Of a stretch of DNA of 64,000 bases, positions 23,071 through 32,810 are shown piece after piece. The DNA is from Aplidium turbinatum. Taxonomy: Eukaryota > Chordata > Ascidiacea > Aplousobranchia > Polyclinidae. Below the pieces are notes generated by a model. That model was not told the origin of the DNA and ran no database searches. It saw nothing but the letters and a program-made list of their open reading frames with translations. How positions within the stretch are numbered: position 1 is the stretch's first letter; every line of letters begins with the position of its first letter. Both the position numbers and the translations under genes were made by a program. The stretch spans positions 15,208,001 through 15,272,000 of the forward strand of contig OU964919.1 in NCBI GenBank assembly GCA_918807975.1. Reading direction: 5' to 3'.

Positions 23071-23892
23071 TTATAACGCTGTGCCTTCGTTAAGTAAGAC
23101 ACACTTCCAACCAATTGTGTCAAGCTCTGGACCAGATCCAGCAAAAAGGAATGGCAGCACTGAACGATCAATTTTCGTGAATAATTTAGAAAAATCGGTT
23201 CCATGAAAGACAATTCTTCTCTTGGTTTTCTCTTTTAAGAAAGGTTGAAGAATAGCAAAGACGACATCCAATATCTTAGGCTCGTTAGTGATATTTATTC
23301 CTTTAAGTCTTATTGGAATGCAATCTTGAAGAAGGTAACTAAACCGCTTAGCTACAAGCGGTGACGCTTGTTTAGCAATTTCTGCGTTAAAATATGCTAA
23401 GTCTTCCAAAAGAATGACTCCATAAATTTGAATTTCTTCATTTTCCAACAAATGCTCAACTGACAGAAGCATTGCTGCGATAAGGTCTGTTAAACTGTTA
23501 CATTCGTTAAATCCAGGTCTTAATACAATTACAGTTGAACCATTCTTAGCTTTGCCTTTAACAGGACAGACAACACCTTTTTCTAAAACATCTTTCAGTA
23601 AAATGGGATTGTTGACTTTGTCAAACACTTCAGGCCATTCTGCTTTACGATTATGATGTTCAGTCAAGATTTGTAACGAACGTTCTTGGTCAAACTTCCT
23701 TGCTCTTAAAAATCTCAAAATAAAACTATCGTCTTCTCGTAGCAATTTCATTTCTTGATTTTTTGCTATAAATGCATTTCTCAGTTGATCAATAGCTGCC
23801 AGTCGATCTGCATTGTTTTCAGGTTCATTCAGTTCTTCAATAGCTTTTGCAAGCGCTTCCTTGGATAGCTTACATTGGTAGCGTGACGTCAT
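23071..23892 (-). CDS. CRAL-TRIO domain lipid-transfer protein, copy 3 (alpha-TTP-like)
   Basis: Predicts 273 residues in one exon. It has the same layout as copy 2: N-terminal helices with RFLRARKFDQERS, then the lipid-binding fold with NGSTVIVLRPGF, DCIPIRLKGINITNEPKILD and KEKTKRRIVFHGTDFSKLF, ending in AGSGPELDTIGWKCVLLNEG. It is the most diverged copy; many of the changes fall in the helix after RPG (LTDLIAAMLLSVEHLL) and in the pocket segment (YFNAEIAKQASPLVAKRF), which could alter ligand choice. The start at MTSRYQC is shared by all copies, with context GCAATGA; a longer frame would need a TTG start. The role by family is cytosolic transfer of a hydrophobic lipid; the ligand is unknown. 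Confidence 0.9.
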   Translation of the reverse strand: MTSRYQCKLSKEALAKAIEELNEPENNADRLAAIDQLRNAFIAKNQEMKLLREDDSFILRFLRARKFDQERSLQILTEHHNRKAEWPEVFDKVNNPILLKDVLEKGVVCPVKGKAKNGSTVIVLRPGFNECNSLTDLIAAMLLSVEHLLENEEIQIYGVILLEDLAYFNAEIAKQASPLVAKRFSYLLQDCIPIRLKGINITNEPKILDVVFAILQPFLKEKTKRRIVFHGTDFSKLFTKIDRSVLPFLFAGSGPELDTIGWKCVLLNEGTAL

Positions 23893-23919
23893 TGCAGTTT
23901 TTAATGTTGGTTTATGCAA

Positions 23920-24800
23920 GTGACATTATTGTAAGAAAAAGGCTATATCATATCATGCCATTTAAAGTCTGCAACGGTAGGTTAGTTTAAATGTTAAGCT
24001 AAAATTCAAATAGTCATATGGCAGGCTGGGTAGCCTATTGCTTAACTGTTACGGACAATTTTCAAATCAAACGTCACACAGAACCGTTGTCTACTGAACC
24101 TGACGTCTTACGTCATGGACTGTTGCTAGAAATAAGCAAAGATTGCATCACCTTTGTCACACCTGTGAAACATTACATAATCGTTAAATCTTGAATTACG
24201 AGATATGGTGTAAGCCAAATTCAACAGGTGTTTGAATAGCTTCTTAATGCTTATCCTTATTACGTCACAGAAACTACTTACGTGCGTTTGAAATATTGCA
24301 ATCTATTCTCGTCATTTTAAAATTGTTGCTTGAAAGGTTGGTCGCATATTTAACTGTTTTGCTTAGTGCTTGCCAGCTAGACAAAATTTCCGTCTTTATC
24401 TCAGTAATTTGTATTGTAGTGACAAGTTTTTAGTGGCGTACAGTGTTGCGTTCCAACTTCGACAGCCTTGAGGCTAATTTTACAGAAATACAATTCTTGA
24501 ATAGACGTTTTCAGAAGAGTGTTTCTTTCGGTCATTACATACAGACGAACGGATCCGGGAACTTTATGTTACAATTTTCTCACGAAGAGATTATGGTTTA
24601 CCGCTGTGACTATTAACAATGGCCCAAAGTACTGAACCCAGCAGCATATTTTGGGGAAAAATGGTGGACGAGGTACCAAAGTTCAGTCAAAGCGAAAAGC
24701 CAAGAAAAAGAATTAACTATATGATTGTCGGTTGTCGTTACCTAGGCTATATAACGACAACTGTTAATAATATTGTTGTTAACTATATAACTATATGATT
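23920..24800. other. No gene seen; putative upstream region of copy 3
   Basis: AT-rich sequence 5' of CRAL-TRIO copy 3. I see no convincing TATA box, exon or repeat boundary. Confidence 0.4.
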
Positions 24801-24811
24801 AACTATATGAT

Positions 24812-25023
24812 GTCGGCTGCATAGCCAAGTGGTGAGAACACTGGAACGGCAATCGAAAGGGTGCCGGTTCGACACCGCTCAAGAGCATGCGGCTGTGTCT
24901 GTGGCAGGACACTTAAAGGCATGCCTGAAGGTGGACACGAAGATTGGCTTCCTTGCCTTCCCGTCCACTTAATCTAAATCTTCAACCACCAGGTGTAAGC
25001 CTGGATACGACAAACAAACAAAA
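24812..25023 (+). repeat. tRNA-derived SINE, family C, with target duplication
   Basis: GTCGGCTGCATAGCCAAGTG carries box A and GCCGGTTCGACACC carries box B. The body includes GGCATGCCTGAAGGTGGACA and the end is CGACAAACAAACAAAA. AACTATATGAT flanks it at 24801-24811 and 25024-25034, the target duplication of LINE-driven insertion. Copies lie at 21545-21808 and 37340-37506, both on the minus strand. Confidence 0.9.
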
Positions 25024-25034
25024 AACTATATGAT

Positions 25035-26430
25035 AATTGAGAAAGTGGTGGAGACGTTAACTGGCCTGGTAAACTAATGACAAAGAAAAACGGTGGTAAC
25101 ACCCAGGCTAGATGGTAGCCTACCAATCAATCTACTGAGGAAGAGCAAAAAGAAGGTCGAACGAACGCAAGTAGCTTACTAATAATGCAATTATAGCAAA
25201 TACTCCTGGATCCCTAGTTGCTGAAGCGCTTGCAGTAAAACTACCACCAATATTTAAACTACACCCAGCATCAACATTTTGCGAAACTATCCCTGACTTC
25301 GATTTGATTGTGAGCTTTTACCTAACTACAAGTTTGGCCAAGTTTCTTTATATGCGCATGTTCTCGTTTGACTGGTTGATTAACACTGAACCAACGAGTT
25401 GGCCAGAAAGGTTATTTTTTCATTTTTATTTTTTTTATTTGTTTTATTATCTTTATCCTGCATTGCAATGAGGGTACAACCGCTGATTGTATTAAGGCAC
25501 CACGTTATAGGCTATTCTGCTTTCTTACCATGATATATCCTGAAATATGCAGTTTGAGTGATCAAAAGTCGAACTTTTACATTGACTGTTGCAGAATGCA
25601 AGTATCACCGCCACCTCTTTCTATGGCACTACAACAACCTGTGTATGTAAGAACTGAAGATATTAATCATTGAACCCAGGAAAGGTGGTGAAAGTCAACA
25701 ATAGACTGAAGCAAACAACTATACGACTTAACAAACAAACATATGCATAGGCAGTGGCGTACGGTACGCAGAATTTTCTCAGGGGGGAGGGGGGCATTTT
25801 CAAGTTTTTCGAATCGAAAGCGAATTGAAAAAACACCTGTTTGGAGTATTTGCCAATAATCACGAGTAATTCAAATTGTGTAAGATTAGCCTACCACACT
25901 CAGCTTGCATTGACGATAACTTTTTAGTTTGCAGCAACTAGTTTACTCAAATGGATAGACTTTGTATTCAAAACAAAAAAATGTGATAGGCTATAACTAG
26001 AGTTATAAATGCAAAAAAAAAAGAACCGTTTTTTTTTCAAAAAAAAACTTGAGGCAAAAAACACGATTTTTTTGTTTTTTATTGTTTTTATGTTTTTTTT
26101 TTCATATTTTTCTGGAAAAGTTGCAAATTTTTTACAATTTGCAGCTTGGTTTCATTATAGTGGTCTTGAAAAACATTAAAATAGTAAAAATGGTTTTATT
26201 GGTGTGCTAAAATTCCTAAGTGTTTGTGCTTGGCCCTGGCTTGGCAGCATATGTTTTTTGCATAGTCCTACGTTGTTTCACTTTCTTCTTCATTCTCAGG
26301 CATGTTTGTGGCAGTAGACCTGACAAACATTGCATTAATGCAATTTGATACATGACATAATGTAGATGAGTTTTATCAGGTTTGGTGGCCGTGCTTAACT
26401 ATATTTATTGATGCATATACCGCAATATTA
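25035..26430. other. Spacer with transposon scraps and A/T tracts
   Basis: At 25430-25480 a minus-strand SINE 3' end is visible (GCAATGCAGGATAAAGATAA). CAGTGGCGTACGGTACGCAG at about 25756 looks like one hAT end without a partner. The stretch 26010-26110 is a dense alternation of A runs and T runs. No gene is seen. Confidence 0.4.
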
Positions 26431-26439
26431 GATCCTTTC

Positions 26440-26580
26440 ATGCACGTCTTAAACCATTAAGGTTTTGCCACCTTTTCCTTTTGTTAGTTTTGTTACGGTA
26501 CTGTATTTCTTTTTCACAATATCATTTCTTTTGCATTCTGACAAAGAAAAATAAATTGAATTGAATTGAATTGAGTTAAT
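26440..26580 (+). mobile_element. LINE 3' end remnant
   Basis: TTCTGACAAAGAAAAATAAA followed by three copies of TTGAA is the usual end of CR1/L2-type LINE 3' UTRs with a short repeated tail. No coding part is preserved. The stretch from 26590 to 27530 holds nothing further except a SINE-like tail at 27190 (GGCAATGCAGAATAAAGATA). Confidence 0.5.
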
Positions 26581-27538
26581 TTTTTTTTCCTTTTATGGAA
26601 GTGCCCTTTATGGAAAAGGTAGCCTACGATGTTAGTAGGCTATACCGGTACTAGTTATTCTTGTAGGCTACACACTCAATGGGTTGACGAAATTTTGGCA
26701 AAAATAAGATGGCAGTGTTCAGAGCACACATTACCTTGTTTGTGGTGATTTACTAATGCCAGCTATTGCCAATAACTTGTTCAAACGTGTTTTTTAACTG
26801 ATAGCTCAGCAACGATGTATAGGCTATTCTTTATAAATGTTGAAACAGAAGTAGGCTATACCTTTCGTGTGTTGTAAGGTCTTAGACACTTTGCCATTGA
26901 TGCTTCTTGCAGATCATTTGTGACAAAATGCAAGAGATCGTATCACTGATATTTTTAGCAGTCAAAAGTAATTGCATTTGTCAGAAAAGGTTTATTAGGT
27001 TAATGTTCCTTTCAAATGCCTGCCACCCATGTTGACTATTGTGATCGAGTATCTAGGCCAACCAACTCTGAATGAAGAAATTTTCCCTTTAAAGTGGAGT
27101 TTTTCAGCACTGCTCAGTGTTCACATAGTGAATAAATGCTTCCTAGTAATACTTTTCTTGACAAGTATAAAGTTTTACCCATATTCCGGCAATGCAGAAT
27201 AAAGATACAAAACAAACATCAAAGAAGAAAACTTCTTTTATTTGAGAACAAGAACAAATTTAATGAAACGAACAAAAATCTTATGTAGTAAGAGTATATT
27301 TGCTTGCTACGAAGTAGGTATCTACATTTTGGGCTCTTGACGTTGTTCTGGAAAAGGTGTGGAGTGCTGGCCAAAAGTGCCTTTGTCACCGGTGGAAATA
27401 ACCAACTGCGTCAGTTTAAGGTTTTGGCTTACAAACGAGTTTTGGTGATTCTCGACTTCCTTTAAGAGTTGTAATAATATTCCTATCCTGCTATGATGAT
27501 TTTGTTTTTCAGAAGTTTTAATCAATCTTCATTACATT

Positions 27539-28768
27539 CATAGCCGTACGAGCCAGGGGGGCAGGGGGCAGCTGCCTCCCCTATTGTTTCAAAACATCGC
27601 AAATTCGGGCAAAATCTTGCAATTATTAGGGCAAAAAATGCTATATGAAAAGCTACAAAATTGCATGAATTAAGAAAAACTATAAATTAATATCTTTTAC
27701 CTATCAAACAAAGTAGGCTATACACTATAGCCTACAGCCTCTTATTTGCACAAGAATTGTGCCGCAAAATTTTCATTTGGCACACCCGTATTGATGTATT
27801 GTATTGCCTGGTGATCAAACTGTAGTACCGTACGAAATGCATTTAACCAACTGCATCATGCCAATTTGGGCAGCCACCAAAATATGTATCTAATAGTATG
27901 TAAAACTACCCAAATCAAAACGCAAAATTTGCTATAACTTATAGCTAATTTTATTAATTTTCACAAATGCATCGTGTTGATTTGGGCAGCTGAAAACATG
28001 AAATTATCTGATGAAACTGATTAGTCTGTTTATGCAACTGCCCAAATTAGCGTGAGGCAGTTTCCACAAAATGAACAAATTCATTTATAAAACAATTCGG
28101 GTGGAGAGGTTACAGTAGCCTACTTTTTCAACCATAAACGGACATAGCTATAGCCTAAGCAACACCACAACATTTAACAAAAAAATGTTATCTGTTAAAT
28201 GAAATGTTAACGTTGTAGTGTTGCTTAGCTTTGTTTGGTTACTTTTATAAAACTACCCAAATTAAAATGATGCAGTTTCGCGCCAAAATAAAAAAAATAT
28301 TTAGTTTGTTTATGCAACTGTGTCATGTTAATTTCACCAACATTTAAAATGCTACTGCTGAAATATATAATCTCAAACCAATCATAATGTATTCATTTAT
28401 TTCAAAGCTTTCTAAACTCTTTGCAAGATTTTGTGTGAAACATGGCAGCTCCACTTTTTTTCATTAGGCTAATATCTTGACTTCTGTTCTGTGGAGACAT
28501 ATCCAGTTGTTTGCATTAACTTGACCTGCTTTTTCTGGTTGCAAAAAAATGTTGGCAAGCTGCATGCGTATCTTCAAAGATGAATTCAGTTGTTCTATCT
28601 TGATTACTTTGTTAAGAAATTCTAGCTAGCTAGTGATCTTGTTATGTTAGTTTTTCACTGTTATCATGCACCGCATACATTATATTTGGGCAATTTTTAT
28701 AAAAGCGTGCAGATTTGGGCAAATGTACGTTCTGCCCCCCCAAAATAGTTTGGTTTCGTACGGCTATG
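27539..28768. mobile_element. Nonautonomous hAT-type element, 1230 bp
   Basis: CATAGCCGTACGAGCCAGG at the left is mirrored by GTTTCGTACGGCTATG at the right. The flanks ATTACATT (27531-27538) and ATTACGTT (28769-28776) match at seven of eight bases. The interior is AT-rich and repeats TTTGGGCA words. No transposase is seen. Confidence 0.8.
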
Positions 28769-28919
28769 ATTACGTTAGTAATGATTGATGAATGATAGCC
28801 TACATTACATTAGATTCATTACATTACTAGTAATCACGTAGGCCTACGGTACACTATACAGGTTCGTAGGTCTACAAACCATGAATGTATGAAATACTGG
28901 CAATAGGTCAAATCAATAG

Positions 28920-29098
28920 GCTATTAGCCTATTTGGGACATTTGAATGCCCACATTATGAAGCAGAGAAACAGGACACTGATCACCTGGTCCTAACATGC
29001 CCATTAACCAAAATCCCAGGTAGCTTCGAAACTTTACACGAGTGTGGTACTGCATTTAACAACTGGTTGGACCAAATTACAGACAGTAAATATATTTA
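28920..29098 (+). mobile_element. LINE ORF2 C-terminal zinc-knuckle fragment
   Basis: The plus-strand frame gives GTFECPHYEAEKQDTDHLVL then TCPLTKIPG, ending in a stop. The spaced CP...H...CP pattern is the C-terminal knuckle found after the polymerase and RNase H parts of many LINE ORF2 proteins. It is a short fragment and probably a different family from the LINE that follows. Confidence 0.55.
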
Positions 29099-29129
29099 AA
29101 GAGTTTGATATAAAGAGTTAGGCTATATA

Positions 29130-29804
29130 AAGAGTTTGATTTACTCAAGATAGAGGATATTTACCGACTAGAACTAGGAAAATTTATGTTTAAAATTCAT
29201 CATAGTATATTACCAAATCATTTTGAAAACATGTTCACAAAATCTAAAGACATTCACAAGTATTCAACCAGAAGTGCGAAGAAAGAGTCTATATATATTC
29301 AACAAATAAATTCCAATTCTGGGAAAAAATGCTTCAAATATGCTGGAGCAACCTTGTGGATTAACATCCCAAAGCAAATCACAATGTTGTCGTTTTCTTC
29401 TTTCAAAAAGGAATATAAAAAACAACTTATTTCAAATTACTAAAGCTGATTTTTGGCATTGTTTACATCCTAAACTGATTTAGGCTACTACTTACTGACC
29501 CATTTAAGTGCCATTCTGTGATTATATTTTTGCTTTAGGCTACTGTTGTTGATAACTATTTTTTTTCTTTCCTTTTTTGTTGTTGTTGTTTTTCTTTGTG
29601 TTTTTTTTTCGTACTATTAATCCAATTATATATTGTATCCAGTAAAACATCCCATGTGGGGGCACCTTGACTTAGATAACCGCATGGTTTTTTCGGTGCC
29701 TCCATGGTGTAGTTTCCATATCAAAAAAGCGATTTGTTATATCTAATGATGTGGACATTGAAAATGAATGTGGAGCTAAGCCGAAATAAACTTGATTGAT
29801 TGAC
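29130..29804 (+). mobile_element. CR1/L2-like LINE, ORF2 C terminus and 3' UTR
   Basis: The frame to 29443 reads KIEDIYRLELGKFMFKIHHS, then HKYSTRSAKKES and ATLWINIPKQI, the characteristic last 100 residues of CR1/L2-type ORF2 proteins. A 3' UTR of about 360 bp follows and ends AATAAACTTGATTGATTGA at about 29803, a typical short-repeat LINE tail. The 5' part is lost by truncation, the common fate of LINE insertions. Confidence 0.75.
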
Positions 29805-31189
29805 AGTAGGCTACTTGAGGTGTGCCAACCATAGAACACTGTTATTACTATTTTAGGCAATGAGAAATCTTTATGGCTTAATTGTGTGTCGAGATTTGGG
29901 ATCTACAAAATTCCTTAGGTCTATAGTCTGATTTGAAGTAGCCTAAGTTATACGAGTTATGAGAGCGTTTGTTTGTTAAAAGAGACGCTATTGCAATGAT
30001 TTTACCGTAATTGCTGCATATTGTGACATTTAATGTCAAAATAGGTAAAAAACAAAAAGATAGAAAACAAAAAAACGAGCTCGTTTTTTTTAAAAAAAAA
30101 AAAAAAAAACGTTTTTTTACATCTCTATAACACTCTTGATGTCGCATATAATGTTTTACGTAGACGACGCAGTGAGCTTACTCAAACCAATGAAATAGGC
30201 GGATTCGTCGTCGTCGTGTGAGCGTCTGGGGCTGAGGGTCTATCCTTTTACCACCCCAGATTCACGATGTTTCCGGACTACACTGGAAGGCTACTAGAGA
30301 GCAGCCAGTCTTTGGCTTCAAATAGGCGGATTGATGGTACGTTTAGTGGCGTACGCAGGATTTTCTTACTGGAAGAGTAAAACGTTCGATATAACTTGAC
30401 AATCTTTTATGAAGAGAAGCCTATTGCTATACTTTATAGTCTGACCAAGGTGTAAGGTAGGTAGCCGCGGCTATTTGTTTGTGAAATATAAACTCTCACG
30501 GCCTTTACATATGTCACTGTACTTTAGCGTTGAATTATTAGATAGCCTATGTGAATATGAAAAGCATGATAGTTGGCCTAAACAGATAAATAAAATCTGT
30601 AAGCCTAATTGTTCGATTAACAGACAATGTCCTAAGATTAAAAGTTATCGCACTCTAAATAAATATAACGAAAAAGATTTATTGGGTTCCCTGACTTAAG
30701 ATAGTCATTCCAAATAATAATACAAAACCGATGGATGCAGCCTAAGCTATAAAATGTCGAGTTTTTATAATAGTAGGCCTATAGGCTATAGCCTGGCCAA
30801 CTGGAAATGCGGCCTGATTTGTCACATTTTGATTACAGCTACTGCTAGTGTCTGACATTTTCTGAAATGTAGCCTATTTCCTTTTTGCTGTCTTTTAATG
30901 ATATAAAAGTTTTTTGTTGGCTTGGGTAGCCTAAGCAGGAGCAAATGAGAAAAAATAAGTTGAAAAACGCTCAATCAGAGTGTTATTGAAAAATTAACAG
31001 TCTGACTATTTTGCTTTCTTTGATGTTATTGTTATGTTAAAACCTCTTCTGTCGTCTGGGGAAAACAGTAAAGGCAAAAAAATATAATTTTTAGAAAAAT
31101 TAATTTAAACAGTCGCCCAAAGTTGGCATAATCTGGAAATTGCTGCAAAATGTGACAAATCATGCAGTATGTTTGGATAGCCATATAGC

Positions 31190-31420
31190 AAGTAACATTG
31201 TTTATATTAAAATGCCGAAAAACGCTGCACCAACTAAATATGAATGAGGGTGGGCCCCTAAACAGAAATGTTGTCCCGCTAACTGGGGTTTCGGTAAATA
31301 GGGCTTGCGTAATATTTAAGCTATAATATCGAGCTTTTGTAGCATCATTTTTTCAGTTCAAATAGCCAAACATTGAAATAAATGGGCTCCCTTAACAACC
31401 GTGCCCCCTCCCACCCCGAG
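31190..31420 (-). repeat. R1 repeat, copy e (inverted fragment)
   Basis: AAATGCCGAAAAACGCTGCA and the following CTCGATATT/TTTAAGC words are the reverse complement of the left part of R1 copy b (7090-7260) and match copy d. Homology further left, to about 30800, is possible but weak. Confidence 0.5.
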
Positions 31421-31734
31421 GATAAGAGACACAATAACAGAACCTAATTTTCCTGAAAAGTCGTCTAAAAGTGGGACACCTTAGGCCACATAATTTCGCT
31501 TTTCGGGCCCCAGTTTGCACAATGGCGTAGTGCATGGTATCCCACTCCGTTGGCCTACATAAGTGTTATGACCTAGCCTACACCTTCCTACGCGCCTTAT
31601 AAGACAGGTGGCGCGATGTTAAGACCAGCAGCAGTTCTCTAAATGCTTTCCAAGCCGCTTTTACACGTTGTGTAATCGAAAGTACCGGTACGAAACAAGC
31701 TAGTTATGTTTTTAGATGCATTTCATTTTTAACC

Positions 31735-31899
31735 ATGGCTGCATTTACTTCCACAGAAATGATCAGTCTAACCACGTCAGTGCTACGACGAAGAGTCGGT
31801 TCGATAAATCATCACAGTAGCTCTTCAATCAATGGGTTTGTAGGCAACCGTTCAACTTCAAATGGAAAAATAAACTCTTGTCGTAATAAGCCAGAATAA
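31735..31899 (+). CDS. Possible 54-residue open frame with strong start context
   Basis: ACCATGG is an optimal animal start context. The frame is Ser/Asn/Arg-rich (SVLRRRVGSINHHSSSS) and ends at TAA. A possible donor GTAGGC lies inside, so it might be a first exon. No homology is recognised and part of the sequence recurs at 32029-32100, which weakens the case. Confidence 0.15.
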   Translation: MAAFTSTEMISLTTSVLRRRVGSINHHSSSSINGFVGNRSTSNGKINSCRNKPE

Positions 31900-32732
31900 A
31901 AAAAATTGATAAAAAGGACGCCATATTCGAAAGCACCCACAAATAGGCTACATGTTGTCAATGAAAAATTTTGAAGTTGAAAATCGCAGGCTAGTGTTAT
32001 TGCAATACACCTCTTCTATCAAGAGCTAATTTGTGGGCCACGGTTGAACTTCAGGTGGAGAAATAACCTTTTGAAATAAACTCTTGTCTCAATATCATTA
32101 TAAGCCAACAAATGAGACCAGATACATATTCACAAGATTACATCTGAGCGAGCGATTACGTTTTATTTTCAACAAGCGATAATTATAAAATTAATTAATA
32201 TACATAATATGCAGCTAGTCAGTGCAACGACATCGTACCGAATACAGGCTATGAAATATGGTACTGAACTTAATAACGTTACGATACATCTTACTAAACA
32301 ACGGAATTTCAGCAATGTATATGAGCACTGAGCAAGCAAGCTTTCAATGGAGGGAGTACGCCTAAAAACTACTACTGTATATTAACATTATAAAGGTTCC
32401 TTTTAAAACAGAGCTGTTTCATAAATGATAGCGGTCAAATTATAACGTTAGACGACGTTAGAAACAGGTATCGGACTACAAAAGCAGAAAATCATAGCCA
32501 ATAAGAATGTAATTGTATGATCACAATGCCTGTTGATATTCATTACTAACAAAGCTTTGTTTGCATCGTCGTCTCGAAACGAAGTACCCATTATAAAGCA
32601 ACACAATGGTGGAGTGAAACGTCATTAACAATAAGCGAAACATGCTAAGTATGGACGAAAGGCAGTACTGGTATCACAATGCAGCAGAATGATATAATGT
32701 AGTTCCAAGTTGTAAATCATAGTCACACTCAC

Positions 32733-32810
32733 AAAGATGGCGCTGATAGCAAAATTAAGAATTATTCCAAAAGTAAAACTTATGATTTTCAGGATATTCG
32801 ATTTCAACAT
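32733..32810 (-). CDS. Possible signal-peptide exon
   Basis: After an acceptor-like ATTATTATGTAG the sequence opens with ATG, encodes 26 residues (MLKSNILKIISFTFGIILNF then AISAIF) and ends exactly at the consensus donor GTGAGT. The peptide has a charged start and a hydrophobic core like a secretory signal. At 33592 another consensus donor (GTAAGT) follows membrane-type frames that open at 33857. No downstream exon was identified, so this stays a suggestion. Confidence 0.2.
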
